A stretch of DNA of 64,000 nt, taken from contig NZ_RQHK01000017.1 of assembly GCF_004770475.1 (NCBI RefSeq), positions 1,054,001 to 1,118,000 on the forward strand. Direction: 5' to 3'. Position numbers and translations under genes: made by a program. The stretch is from Leptospira mtsangambouensis (GTDB lineage Bacteria > Spirochaetota > Leptospiria > Leptospirales > Leptospiraceae). This document shows, piece after piece, positions 29,882 through 38,581 of this stretch. Position 1 is the first letter of the stretch. Each line of letters opens with the position of its first letter. The notes beneath the pieces were generated by a model. That model had not been told where the DNA came from, did no database searches, and saw only the letters and a program-made list of their open reading frames with translations.

Positions 29882-31147
29882 CTACTTACCTAAGATGAAC
29901 ACAAAGTTCGTAGTCGCAGATCCACCGATGTTGAGCATAAGGCCATTTTTAGCACCTTTTACTTGGTAATCACCTGCTGTGTTTGTGACTTGTTTGTAGA
30001 GGTCGAGCATCATACGAACGCCGGATGCACCTACCGGGTGACCCACACCAATGAGTCCACCAGATGGATTGATTGGTTTTTTACCACCAAAGTCAATGGT
30101 TCCTTCTTCGATTGCGATATGTTCTTTTCCTGGTTCTGAAATTCCAAATGCAGAAATCGCAGCATACTCAGAAGAAGTGAAACAGTCATGTGTTTCAAAC
30201 ACATCAATGTTTTTTACATCTAAGTCAGCACGTTTGTAAGCATCTTTTACTGTTTGGCGAGTCCATGGAAGGATGTATTTGTCTCCAACGGATTCTAGTT
30301 TTTTTGCTTCAAACGTAATTGGTGCCACTCGGTGACCCCAACCTTTGATGCGAGGGATATCATCAAATTTACGACCAGTTTTTTTAGCGTATTCTTTTGC
30401 ATAACCTTTGGAAGCAAGGAGAGTGACAGCAGCACCATCTGTTACTTGTGAACAGTCAGTGATACAAAGTCTTCCACCCACAGCCATGTTATTGTCTCCA
30501 CCGCGAGCCATCGCATGTTCTTTGTTCATGAACCATGTACGAGTTTGTGCTTTCGGGTTACGTTTTGCGTTTGCATAGTTGATACGAGAAATCTCAGCAA
30601 GAGCATCCATAAAACGTTCTTCTTTTAGTTCGTAACGTTCGAGGATGACGTCTGCTAGTTTTCCGAAAAGTTTAGGAAATGGAAATTGAACTCCCTTCGC
30701 TTCTTTATCGTAGTAAGCAGCTGTTCCAAGAAAGTCACCACCCACAGAAGAAGATACAGTTTTCATCACTTCCACACCAAGAACAATCGCTAGATCGTAA
30801 TCTTCTGCACGGATGTGTGTGATCGCTGCATCAAGAGCAACTGATCCAGAAGCACAAGCTGCTTCGTAACGAGCACCAGGAACTCCAAAAAGAGCAGGGT
30901 TTACTTCTGTTAAAAAAGCACCTAAGTGGCCTTGGTTGGCATACTGTTCTGCATCGAAGTTACCAACAAACACAGCCACACGGTTTTCTTTGTTCAATCG
31001 TTTGATTTCATCATAACTGATGCCCACTTTTTCAAGAGCATCATCTAATACTTCACGCATCATGGACATGAAGGTTTTTCCTTCTTTTGTCCAGTTTCTT
31101 TGGAAGTCGGTTTGTTCTCCGCCTAATACGAATACTTTTTCACTCAT
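29882..31147 (-). CDS. thiolase-family acyltransferase (SCP2-type acetyl-CoA acetyltransferase)
   Basis: 421 residues. The nucleophile Cys is in YEAACASGS (about residue 96) and the catalytic His in [10 protein letters not shown] (about residue 372). The second catalytic Cys of classical thiolases, normally in a CxGGG string near the end, is replaced: the text is [11 protein letters not shown]. Loss of that Cys is usual in SCP2-type thiolases and in some synthase-like members. The domain order is standard. It cleaves or condenses 3-ketoacyl-CoA. It lies 13 bp downstream of the 3-hydroxyacyl-CoA dehydrogenase gene, so the two form the last two steps of beta-oxidation or a short-chain acyl-CoA pathway. 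Confidence 0.87.
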   Translation of the reverse strand: MSEKVFVLGGEQTDFQRNWTKEGKTFMSMMREVLDDALEKVGISYDEIKRLNKENRVAVFVGNFDAEQYANQGHLGAFLTEVNPALFGVPGARYEAACASGSVALDAAITHIRAEDYDLAIVLGVEVMKTVSSSVGGDFLGTAAYYDKEAKGVQFPFPKLFGKLADVILERYELKEERFMDALAEISRINYANAKRNPKAQTRTWFMNKEHAMARGGDNNMAVGGRLCITDCSQVTDGAAVTLLASKGYAKEYAKKTGRKFDDIPRIKGWGHRVAPITFEAKKLESVGDKYILPWTRQTVKDAYKRADLDVKNIDVFETHDCFTSSEYAAISAFGISEPGKEHIAIEEGTIDFGGKKPINPSGGLIGVGHPVGASGVRMMLDLYKQVTNTAGDYQVKGAKNGLMLNIGGSATTNFVFILGK

Positions 31148-31160
31148 ATGATACTCCTAA

Positions 31161-32471
31161 TTAACCTTTGAATAGGGATCTTGCATCCAGTTTGTCGCCA
31201 AGTTCGTAGAACTTTTTGCCTTCTTTTGCATCTTTTAAAAGTTTTGGAACTGGTATTTTAGACGCTTCCATAAGTTTGATTGTTTCTTTTGGTCCACCAA
31301 GGAAATCAACGAAAGCAGAAGCAGGAACCCAGTTAAAACCGAAACCCATAGCGCCGTCAGTGTTTTCTTTTGTATCAACCACTTCTCCCACGAGAGAGAG
31401 CGAATAACTGATGTAACGTGAAATGAAGTAACGAGCAATGTCTGCTTCGAGACCACTTGCTTTTTTAACAACTTCCATTGCACCTTTGTAGTCAGATTCT
31501 TTGATTTTTTGGCGAGCTTCTTTGATAAAAGGAATATCAAATTTTGGATACGGATCGTACTCACCAGTTTTGATATTGTAAACAAACTTCTCACGTTTTC
31601 CGTCAGCGTGTTTCACAACTTTAGTGAGTCCACCACCAGATTTCATACCGAGTTTACCAGCATCGATTAACTTTTGGAAGTAACCAGGAAGTTTGAAAGT
31701 TTCGTGTGCTTCGTCTTTTGTATTGTCGTAGATATTGTCTACAATGGCTTTGTGAACATCAAGTCCTACGAAGTCAGCAGTGGCAAGTGGGCCCATCGCA
31801 CGACCAGTATAACCAGACATGATTTCGTCTAGGAGAGCAATTCCACCTTTGTCAGCATACTTTTCTGCAAAGTGTGCCACTTCGTTCATCAACTGAAATC
31901 CGATGCGGTTTCCAGCGAATGCAGGAGTGTCATTTGTATAAACAACGGCACGACCTAGAACTTTGTCTAGATATTCACCTAACGCTTGTGTGACTTTTTT
32001 GTCGTTACCAGAGTGAGTGACGAGTTCACAAAGGATCATTTTATAAGGAGGGTTAAAAAAATGTGTTCCGTAGTAGTGTTTTTGACCATCTTCATCGTAA
32101 GCTTTTGCCAAACGACCGATGGAAAGTCCAGAGGACACAGTGGAAACGATGGTTCCGGGACGACGAGCCTTTGCAATACGAGTATTGATCGGTTCTTTGA
32201 CTTCGTAACTTTCCGCCACGAGTTCGAATACCCAATCTGACTCTGCGACAGCTTTTTCCAGATCCGCATCGTAGGAACCGGGGATCATTCTTGCGCGGAT
32301 TGTATCCGTTTTGACGGATGCGACAGCGGCTTCGATACCCTGTTTTGCTTTTTCAACATCTCTAGCGAGCATATGGACTTTAGCACCACCGAAGGCAGCA
32401 ATGACGCCCGCACTTCCAGAACCCATGGCTCCGTTGGCACCTAAAATCGTGACAGTTTTGATTTCTCTCAT
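31161..32471 (-). CDS. 3-hydroxyacyl-CoA dehydrogenase
   Basis: 436 residues. The NAD-binding Rossmann motif is [12 protein letters not shown] (about residues 11-22). The catalytic His is in [12 protein letters not shown] and the Glu in LCELVTHSG, followed by the Asn of [19 protein letters not shown] (active-site set His-Glu-Asn-Ser). The C-terminal dimerisation domain is longer than the usual 285-residue stand-alone form, like the dehydrogenase half of FadB/FadJ but without a hydratase domain. It oxidises 3-hydroxyacyl-CoA with NAD+. It is first in an operon with the thiolase and is preceded by the GC-rich island. Confidence 0.88.
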   Translation of the reverse strand: MREIKTVTILGANGAMGSGSAGVIAAFGGAKVHMLARDVEKAKQGIEAAVASVKTDTIRARMIPGSYDADLEKAVAESDWVFELVAESYEVKEPINTRIAKARRPGTIVSTVSSGLSIGRLAKAYDEDGQKHYYGTHFFNPPYKMILCELVTHSGNDKKVTQALGEYLDKVLGRAVVYTNDTPAFAGNRIGFQLMNEVAHFAEKYADKGGIALLDEIMSGYTGRAMGPLATADFVGLDVHKAIVDNIYDNTKDEAHETFKLPGYFQKLIDAGKLGMKSGGGLTKVVKHADGKREKFVYNIKTGEYDPYPKFDIPFIKEARQKIKESDYKGAMEVVKKASGLEADIARYFISRYISYSLSLVGEVVDTKENTDGAMGFGFNWVPASAFVDFLGGPKETIKLMEASKIPVPKLLKDAKEGKKFYELGDKLDARSLFKG

Positions 32472-32539
32472 GAAGGAATTTCCGAATCTAATTTTTACTT
32501 ACCGTTCTAGAAAGCCAAGGTGACAGGAAAATCGTTTTT

Positions 32540-33045
32540 TTTTGTCAGATTTGTTACAAAATGGGGGCGGTAGGGGTGGGGCGCGTGGGTACAATTTCCC
32601 CGCCCGATCTGAGGGTGGGGAACTAGACCCGCCACCCAATGGTTCTCCTCTATCACAACCCGCCGTTTCCCGCACTTCCTTTCCCAAAATCCTAATTTTT
32701 AATTCTGAAAAGTTCATAGTTGGTATTTTGGGCGCCCGGGCGGGCCTCATGCGGGGTCCGCGTTCCGCTCCCGTCCTCGAAGGCTTACAGCCTCCTCGGA
32801 CCAAGCCCTTCTGGTCCCTGGCGCTAGACCACGAGTGAACCAAAATTCACTCATCAACTTGATTTGTTGCCATTGATCGAAATTCAAAATAAAACCCTAG
32901 CGCCAGCGGTAGCAGCGGAAATCCTTTCGCAAAGCGAAAGATTGGAGCGGATGACGCGGTCGGTTTTAGAATCTATGTTTTTCAACTAACGGATTCGAGG
33001 CGCCCCAAAGGAAAATCGACAATTCCTTTTGGGGCAATGTTTTTC
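32540..33045 (+). ncRNA. GC-rich, multi-hairpin island; candidate structured RNA or repeat element
   Basis: This 0.5-kb stretch has much higher GC than its flanks in its first 300 bases and no protein with plausible composition on either strand. Stems seen: CCCCGCCC/GGGTGGGG (32598-32605 with 32613-32620), AGGCT/AGCCT (32781-32793), GGACC/GGTCC (32798-32817), a long-range 10-bp pair CTGGCGCTAG/CTAGCGCCAG (32818-32827 with 32897-32906) that closes a smaller hairpin GAGTGAA/TTCACTC (32833-32852), and CTTTCGC/GCGAAAG (32924-32940). A plus-strand terminator follows at 33002-33045. From memory, similar sequences recur between genes in Leptospira, and the part around 32910-32960 recalls intergenic repeats of Bacteroidetes; this is unchecked. 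It could be a non-coding RNA, a repeat family, or both. Confidence 0.5.
33002..33045 (+). terminator. strong plus-strand terminator with no upstream protein gene
   Basis: Stem GCCCCAAAGGAA (33002-33013) with TTCCTTTTGGGGC (33023-33035), one bulged T, a 9-nt loop, then AATGTTTTTC. On the minus strand no U-tract follows. No plus-strand gene lies between the divergent start at 32471 and this point, so the terminator must serve a transcript starting in the GC-rich island, unless it is only a weak two-way terminator for the DUF2721 gene that ends at 33065. Confidence 0.7.
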
Positions 33046-33064
33046 TGAAAATGGTTTTTACTTT

Positions 33065-33553
33065 TTATTTTTTTTGCACTTCTCTTTCTAAAAATTCCGT
33101 AAATTCAATTTGTCGGTTAATGAATGTTAGATTGTATCTGCTTTCGTAAAAAAGAAGGGCACTGGCAAGGAACAAACAAATCCCACCAGATAAAGCAACA
33201 ACTGTGGGGATCCAGGACAATTCTTTGGCAAAGGCAAGAGTGATGGCCAGTGTCAAACTCGAAATCACAAATAGGGAAGTTGCCAAATACAAAAAGGCCA
33301 TGGAACGTTGGATGAGGACGGCGCGTTTTTTTTGAACAGAAAGTTGGTGGCGCATATAAACCATTCGTTCTGTGTGAAAACTTCTTTTCCCGTCTAATAG
33401 AAGTTCCACTTCCGATTTTAGAAGATTCACTCGATCAAAAATACGCCCAAGCCGATTGGCTGTGGAAAATATCAAACTAGCACAAGCAGAAACAAGGACT
33501 GCTGGCGTGATCATACCGGAAAGGATTTCGGAGTTGGAAAACGAATCGAACAT
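33065..33553 (-). CDS. DUF2721 family membrane protein
   Basis: 162 residues from the ATG at 33553 (MFDSFSNSEILSG); the frame extends 51 codons further but that part lacks family resemblance. The first helix (SGMITPAVLVSACASLIF), the string STANRLGRIFDRVN, and two later helices (about residues 85-110 and 115-140) fit the DUF2721 family of small inner-membrane proteins of unknown function. The hydrophilic loop (LDGKRSFHTERMVYMRHQL) is charged and helical. No functional partner is suggested by the neighbours. Confidence 0.75.
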   Translation of the reverse strand: MFDSFSNSEILSGMITPAVLVSACASLIFSTANRLGRIFDRVNLLKSEVELLLDGKRSFHTERMVYMRHQLSVQKKRAVLIQRSMAFLYLATSLFVISSLTLAITLAFAKELSWIPTVVALSGGICLFLASALLFYESRYNLTFINRQIEFTEFLEREVQKK

Positions 33554-33754
33554 AAGGAATAACTTAGCGGACTTTGTTTGTTTTGAAAGGAAAAAACGTT
33601 TGGTTTTTTGTGGAACTCGCTCGAAGGGAAAAATTTGAAAGTTTCTAGAATGTCTGAAAAGATAGATGATATGGTTTAAAAGGGGTCCGGAAATAATAAA
33701 TTCCATTCCCCTTTTGTAAAAAATACATTTAGCGCCTGATATACGAAAATAATA

Positions 33755-33783
33755 TTGACCTTCGGATTTTAAATCTATAGATT
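33755..33783 (+). promoter_or_regulatory. possible promoter and palindrome upstream of the lipoprotein cluster
   Basis: TTGACC (33755-33760) and TATAGA (33776-33781) are spaced 15 bp, shorter than the usual 17. The second box lies in a perfect 12-bp palindrome AATCTATAGATT (33772-33783). Its ATCTA/TAGAT arms recall the palindromes at 52912 and 52938. The sequence is seen; the promoter role is tentative. Confidence 0.3.
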
Positions 33784-33848
33784 AACCGATGTCATACTGA
33801 TATGAAAATAAGAATTCTTTCCTTGGGGTTGTTGCTCATTCGTATCTA

Positions 33849-33965
33849 ATGGACTATTTTGTGAATCTACCGGAACCAGAAAAACAAATCATCGAGACAA
33901 ACTTACAGTGGTTGGTTACACTTCGCAAAGCCGCCATTGATGAAGCAATTAGGAGAAGGAGGTAA
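33849..33965 (+). CDS. possible 38-residue protein before the lipoprotein cluster
   Basis: ATG at 33849 to TAA at 33963-33965. It encodes MDYFVNLPEPEKQIIE, then a helical part and ends EAIRRRR. Composition looks protein-like (acidic helix, basic end). Its 3' end (GGAGAAGGAGG) contains the SD of the next gene, 5 nt away. A 14-codon frame at 33802 (MKIRILSLGLLL, then stop) overlaps its start, which suggests that this is the debris of a longer gene or a leader. Translation is uncertain. Confidence 0.35.
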   Translation: MDYFVNLPEPEKQIIETNLQWLVTLRKAAIDEAIRRRR

Positions 33966-33970
33966 GTAAT

Positions 33971-34486
33971 ATGAAGCAATTGATAATATTACTGCTGCTT
34001 GTTTTAAGTTTTGTATCGTGTGAAGACCCACAGGAAGAAGGCGGAATTAATAAAGAGGGTTTTTTGCTCATAGAGTTTATTAATTTTATGGGCAGTCAAT
34101 CTGGGCGGTATGATTCTGCTTGCGATTATCCTAATGAATCGATTCCGCTTTCTTTGAACAGTCTTGTGACTTTAAGTTCATTTAGCCAAAAGTATCGTAT
34201 CACAACAGGTGCCAGTGGCTTAAAATATGCATTTTCACTTTCAGGAGACTATCCAAATTGTGGAGTGACTCTTTATATATACAATTGTGCGAATCCGAAC
34301 TTTTTTGCATCAAATTCCGAAGTTAGTTGTGACTCTGGAACATTTTCAAACCATGTTTCTGGCGCTACGCAAACTTGTGTTATATCTTCTTTTGCAAACC
34401 AGAAGGTTATGATTTTGATTGAGCCGAATTCAACATCATACCCAACAACTAAATGTTCCACGATCACCTTTGAGGCATTACCTTGA
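33971..34486 (+). CDS. lipoprotein, tandem family member (type A)
   Basis: 171 residues. The lipoprotein signal MKQLIILLLLVLSFVSC ends with Cys 17. The mature part has four to six Cys in pairs (SACDYP, NCGVTL, YNCANP, SCDSGTF, TQTCVI, TTKCST), suggesting disulfides in a small extracytoplasmic beta domain. It shares the same framework with the genes at 35909, 36483 and 37039. A strong SD (GGAGG) lies 7 nt before the ATG. No known domain is recognised. The next gene overlaps its stop by 4 nt. Confidence 0.75.
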   Translation: MKQLIILLLLVLSFVSCEDPQEEGGINKEGFLLIEFINFMGSQSGRYDSACDYPNESIPLSLNSLVTLSSFSQKYRITTGASGLKYAFSLSGDYPNCGVTLYIYNCANPNFFASNSEVSCDSGTFSNHVSGATQTCVISSFANQKVMILIEPNSTSYPTTKCSTITFEALP

Positions 34487-35829
34487 ATAAGTTAATTATT
34501 TTAATAATACTCTCGGTAAATTCGGCATTATTTTCCCAACCATTTGCTAATATACCAGAAACTCAAACTTGTAATACGATTTCGAAGTATTCAATACCTA
34601 CACAGTCATCACCTGATCCTGCAAATCCACTTTACTACTCTAAAACTAGGGTCACTTTTTATGGTGACAGTCGCATTGACTTTGCCAACGCTTTACCATC
34701 AGGAGCTAATCCCGCACTGTATTATGCGCCCTTGATTCAATCGGCAGACTTTCCTGGAACTTCTTTTTCCCTTGGGCTTTTTTATGGGCTCTCTAGTTTG
34801 GACTTCTATTTAGGCACAGATCCTAGTTGGAATATCCAAAACTTCGGCCATGGAGGAGATAGTTCCCTGGAAATGTTAGACCAATTGACAAAATGCTTGG
34901 GTCGGCCCAATTATTTAATCGCACCTAACGTAGCTTTTGAAATTGGAGGAAATGATTATTTGCAGAATATGTTAATGATCATGCTTATGCCTTGGAATGG
35001 AGAGGCGTATATCAATCGTGCTTTAAATAATATTGAAAGATCCATTACTCTCTTATACCAAAAAAGAAAAAATGTTTTAATCGTCGGGAATTATCCCGCA
35101 GTGGGATGGTCCGCTTTATTGGGGTTACCTGATGAACGAAAGGGATTTGCCTTTCGGACTTTTAATTTCAAATACCAGAATAGTCTTCAAATGCGTTCCA
35201 TTTCGGATCAAATTACTTTTGCAAATGCGCAAGCTTCCATTCAGGAAATTTTAAACGAAGTTTTAATCGAATATAATGGTTTATCGATGATAGAGTTATT
35301 AAGTGATGCGGTGACTGGAATCCCTGTTAACTTATCGAGTGAAGATAGAAGTTGTTTTGGCACACAAATACCACAAAATGTATTTGCTCCTTACTTTTGT
35401 TGGTTAGCTGCCAACCTTCATGCGTTCGGTACAATACCCTCCCATCTGATGCTTCGCCAAGAGTTGAAGTATCCTGAAATACAATCTAGGAGACAACCAT
35501 ACTTTCAAGCGCAAGGATTAACTCTCGAATACCTGCAAATCTGGGAGGCATTTATCAATCCACTCACAAAAGAACCTTGGGTTGTGAATGATGTGTTGAT
35601 GGGAGATATCGTACACCCAAATGCCATTGGGCTTTCTGTTTGGGGTAAACAGGTTGCAACAAAAATCAAAAGTATGGGTTGGCATCTTCCTGGCATTGCT
35701 CCCGCAACGCCACCACCACCTCCGCCAACAGACCCAGGTGGCGAAATCATAAATAGACCAGAACCAAATCCAATTTCCGATTTAGAGTTACTGATTTTAT
35801 GTTTTTGGTTTGGATTTTGTCATTTATAG
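34483..35829 (+). CDS. exported SGNH/GDSL-type hydrolase
   Basis: 448 residues from a TTG at 34483 that overlaps the preceding stop. A signal peptide ends near ALFSQP (residue 19). SGNH blocks are in order: block I FYGDSRID (nucleophile Ser, about residue 62), block II FGHGGDSS (about 125), block III EIGGNDY (Asn, about 154), block V DIVHPNAIG (Asp and His, about 381). The spacing between III and V is longer than usual. Near the end there is a Pro-rich linker (TPPPPPPTDPGG) and a hydrophobic end. It is probably an esterase acting on lipids or envelope sugars; the substrate is unknown. Confidence 0.75.
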   Translation: MNKLIILIILSVNSALFSQPFANIPETQTCNTISKYSIPTQSSPDPANPLYYSKTRVTFYGDSRIDFANALPSGANPALYYAPLIQSADFPGTSFSLGLFYGLSSLDFYLGTDPSWNIQNFGHGGDSSLEMLDQLTKCLGRPNYLIAPNVAFEIGGNDYLQNMLMIMLMPWNGEAYINRALNNIERSITLLYQKRKNVLIVGNYPAVGWSALLGLPDERKGFAFRTFNFKYQNSLQMRSISDQITFANAQASIQEILNEVLIEYNGLSMIELLSDAVTGIPVNLSSEDRSCFGTQIPQNVFAPYFCWLAANLHAFGTIPSHLMLRQELKYPEIQSRRQPYFQAQGLTLEYLQIWEAFINPLTKEPWVVNDVLMGDIVHPNAIGLSVWGKQVATKIKSMGWHLPGIAPATPPPPPPTDPGGEIINRPEPNPISDLELLILCFWFGFCHL

Positions 35830-35908
35830 AATTTCGATTAGGGAAGTTACTCCTTGTTAAATGAGTCCTAATAATTTTTGAGATAACTTTGTAGAAAAAA
35901 CATTCGAT

Positions 35909-36424
35909 ATGATAAGAGTTATTATTTTACTGCTGCTTGTTTTAAGTTTTGTATCGTGTGAAGACCTAAAGAAAGAAAGTCGGAGCGATGCCGAAGGGCT
36001 TTTTGTCATTTGGTTTGAGACATTGTTTAGAAGTTCGGACTATGATCCTGCTTGTGATAACGAAAGTCTTTCAACTCCCTTGACTCTAAGTTCTCCAGTG
36101 CTTTCCACTTCCGTTGAGAAAACGTATCGATTTACGACTGGGCCGTCAGGATTGAAATACAATTTTTCTGTATCTTCCGATTATCCGGCCTGCGGAGTAA
36201 TCGTAGATATCAGAAGTTGCCGACCCCCTTACTCTTTTGCTAGCGACAGCGGTGTGGTCGTATCGTGTAATTCTGGTAATTATAGAAATTACCTATCTGG
36301 AGGAACACAAACATGTCAAATCCCTAATTTTTCAAACCAGGTTATTTTGGTGTATTTGGTTTCTGCCACTTCATCTTATCCAACTACGCCTTGTACTACG
36401 GTACAATTTGAGGTGATTCCTTGA
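35909..36424 (+). CDS. lipoprotein, tandem family member (type B)
   Basis: 171 residues. The lipoprotein signal MIRVIILLLLVLSFVSC has Cys 17. The segment KKESRSDAEGLFVIWFETLF is followed by a Cys-paired beta-type domain (PACDNE, PACGVI, RSCRPP, SCNSGNY, QTCQIP, TPCTTV). It is nearly identical to the gene at 37039 and shares the layout of 33971 at lower identity. The bases encoding VLSFVSCED are identical to those of 33971 and 37039, showing recent duplication or gene conversion. No function is recognised. Confidence 0.75.
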   Translation: MIRVIILLLLVLSFVSCEDLKKESRSDAEGLFVIWFETLFRSSDYDPACDNESLSTPLTLSSPVLSTSVEKTYRFTTGPSGLKYNFSVSSDYPACGVIVDIRSCRPPYSFASDSGVVVSCNSGNYRNYLSGGTQTCQIPNFSNQVILVYLVSATSSYPTTPCTTVQFEVIP

Positions 36425-36482
36425 AACAACATCTAGTTCTGATACGTTATACAATCTCATTGAATGCTGTGGTAGTAATTAT

Positions 36483-36992
36483 ATGAAACTAGTTGTCATA
36501 TTATTCCTATTTGTATTTACTATTCTCTCCTGCGAAGATTCAAAGAAAGAAAGCAGGAGCAATGCCGAAGGGTTTTTTGTGATTTGGTTTGAGACATTGT
36601 TTAGAAGTTCAGGTTATGATTCCGCTTGTGATAATCCTAATCAATCGATTCCTCTTTCTTTGAACAGCCTTGTGACTCTAGGCTCCTTCAGTCAGAGGTA
36701 TCGCATCATAACAGGTGCCAGCGGCTTAAAATATGCGTTTTCACTTTCAGGAGACTATCCGAATTGTGGAGTGACTCTTTTGGTTTATAACTGCGCAAAA
36801 CCGAATTTTTACGCCACAATCTCTGAAGTAAATTGTGATTCGGGGACATTTTCAAACCATGTTTCTGGCGCTACTCAAACATGTGTCATTCCCTCTTTTG
36901 CAAACCAGAAGGTTATGATTTTGATTCAGCCGAATTCAACATCATACCCAACTACTAAATGTTCCACGATCACCTTTGAGGCATTACCGTGA
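36483..36992 (+). CDS. lipoprotein, mosaic of types A and B
   Basis: 169 residues. The lipoprotein signal MKLVVILFLFVFTILSC has Cys 17. Residues about 20-42 (KKESRSNAEGFFVIWFETLF) match the type B genes at 35909 and 37039. From about residue 48 (DSACDNPNQSIPLSLNS) to the end, it matches the type A gene at 33971, including GASGLKYAFSLSGDYPN and TTKCSTITFEALP. The switch in identity marks a recombination point at about 36605-36640. Same Cys pattern as the others. Confidence 0.75.
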   Translation: MKLVVILFLFVFTILSCEDSKKESRSNAEGFFVIWFETLFRSSGYDSACDNPNQSIPLSLNSLVTLGSFSQRYRIITGASGLKYAFSLSGDYPNCGVTLLVYNCAKPNFYATISEVNCDSGTFSNHVSGATQTCVIPSFANQKVMILIQPNSTSYPTTKCSTITFEALP

Positions 36993-37038
36993 AAATGTCT
37001 ACTTTGAGCAAATTATTGAATGTTCCATCTGAAATTGT

Positions 37039-37545
37039 ATGAAACGATTTATACTTTTATGTCTAATTGTTTTAAGTTTTGTATCGTGTGAAGACCTAGA
37101 GAAAGAAAGCCGGAGCATTGCCGAAGGTTTTTTTGTCATTTGGTTTGAGACATTGTTTAGAAGTTCGGACTATGATCCTGCTTGTGATAACGAAAGTCTT
37201 TCAACTCCCTTGACTCTAAGTTCTCCAGTGCTTTCCACTTCCGTTCGAAAAACGTATCGATTTACGACTAGGCCGTCAGGATTGAAATACAATTTTTATG
37301 TATCTTCCGATTATCCGGCCTGCGGTGCAATCGTAGATATCAGAAGTTGTCGCACTCCTTACACTTTTGCTGGCGACGTAATATCTTGTAATTCAGGAAG
37401 CTATCGAAATTACCTATCTGGCGGAACACAGACATGTCAAATTCCTAATTTTTCGAACCAAGTTATTTTAGTGTATTTGAGATCTGCCACTTCATCTTAT
37501 CCAACTACGCCTTGTACAACGGTACAATTTGAGGTGATTCCTTGA
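37039..37545 (+). CDS. lipoprotein, tandem family member (type B)
   Basis: 168 residues. The signal MKRFILLCLIVLSFVSC has Cys 17 in the lipobox. Apart from the first 10 residues and a 3-residue deletion near TFAGDVIS, it follows 35909 almost residue by residue (FETLFRSSDYDPACDNESL, SGGTQTCQIPNFSNQV). It is the last member of the cluster; no terminator-like stem is evident after it. Confidence 0.75.
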   Translation: MKRFILLCLIVLSFVSCEDLEKESRSIAEGFFVIWFETLFRSSDYDPACDNESLSTPLTLSSPVLSTSVRKTYRFTTRPSGLKYNFYVSSDYPACGAIVDIRSCRTPYTFAGDVISCNSGSYRNYLSGGTQTCQIPNFSNQVILVYLRSATSSYPTTPCTTVQFEVIP

Positions 37546-37618
37546 AAAAGTTTAATGGAGGAGTTCTGGCTTCCAAGTCAAAACGTTAGATATTGTGAGA
37601 AAAAATGATTAGATCGTT

Positions 37619-38563
37619 CTATTCAGCAGTCACTGGCGATTCCAAATACTTTGTAAAATCTTCTATCTTTGTCAGTCGTTTTACAATTTCAAAGTCTTTT
37701 TCCGCTTCTGGATACTGGCGGGATAAATAGTGTAACCATTGTTTGATTCTTCCTGCCCGGCTTTTAACTTCCATATCTGCTTCTAAACTTTGCCAATATC
37801 GAAATAAAATTTTTTTGACCTCATCCCAAGAAAGATTTTCTTTTCTTTCTCCTCGAATCATCAAAGCAAGAGCTGGGTTAGCAACAGCACCGCGACCAAT
37901 CATAATGTCTTGGCAACCAGAGATTTCTTTACACCGGACTGCATCTTCTTCAGTCCAAATTTCGCCATTGGCAACGACTGGAATTTTGACAGTTGCTCCA
38001 ATTTTATAAATCCAATCCCAATACGCAGGAGGTTTGTAACCGTCTGTTTTGGTTCTTGCATGGACTACGATTTCTTCGGCTCCTCCTTCTTCCAAGGCTT
38101 TTGCACAAACAAGCGCCTGTTCAGTGGAATCGTAACCTAACCTCATTTTTGCAGTGACTGGAATGACCGAAGGAACCGCTTTTCTAATGGCCTTTACAAT
38201 GGCAAACATCTGGTCTGGTTCTTTGAGAAGAGCTGCTCCTCCCCGGTTTCGGTTGACTGTGGGAGCTGGACATCCAAAATTAATATCGATCCCGTAAGCA
38301 CCAAGAGATGCCACCTTACTTGCGTTCTCCGCCATGCAGTTGATATCAGAACCTAATAATTGTACTTTGACAGGAACTCCAGCTTTTGTGCGACAACCTT
38401 CATACAATTCGGGAACATATCTATAAAACCTATGTGATGGGAGGAGTGTATCGTTCACTCGAATGAATTCACTAACACATTCATCAAAACCACCCACTTG
38501 CGTGAGAGTGTCACGAAGTCGGTAGTCAAGAAGTCCTTCCATAGGTGCAAGTAAGATACGCAA
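37619..38563 (-). CDS. tRNA-dihydrouridine synthase (DusC-like)
   Basis: 314 residues. An FMN TIM-barrel starting MRILLAPMEGLLDYRLRD. The catalytic Cys is in NFGCPAPTVNRNRGGAAL (about residue 97), the FMN/tRNA-binding Lys in AKMRLGYD, and the phosphate-binding end in VVANGEIW and IMIGRGAVANP. The C-terminal helical domain (KSRAGRIKQWLHYLSRQYP) is of the DusC type, which reduces U16 in tRNA. It is 18 bp downstream of the ThDP enzyme gene on the same strand. Confidence 0.88.
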   Translation of the reverse strand: MRILLAPMEGLLDYRLRDTLTQVGGFDECVSEFIRVNDTLLPSHRFYRYVPELYEGCRTKAGVPVKVQLLGSDINCMAENASKVASLGAYGIDINFGCPAPTVNRNRGGAALLKEPDQMFAIVKAIRKAVPSVIPVTAKMRLGYDSTEQALVCAKALEEGGAEEIVVHARTKTDGYKPPAYWDWIYKIGATVKIPVVANGEIWTEEDAVRCKEISGCQDIMIGRGAVANPALALMIRGERKENLSWDEVKKILFRYWQSLEADMEVKSRAGRIKQWLHYLSRQYPEAEKDFEIVKRLTKIEDFTKYLESPVTAE

Positions 38564-38581
38564 AAGAAACTTAGACCAATC

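Noticed and set aside
32499..32843. Two open frames of about 100 codons on opposite strands in the GC-rich island
   Set aside because: They exist only because GC-rich DNA lacks stop codons. Composition is dominated by Gly, Pro, Arg and Ala, unlike every other gene here; no SD or domain is seen.
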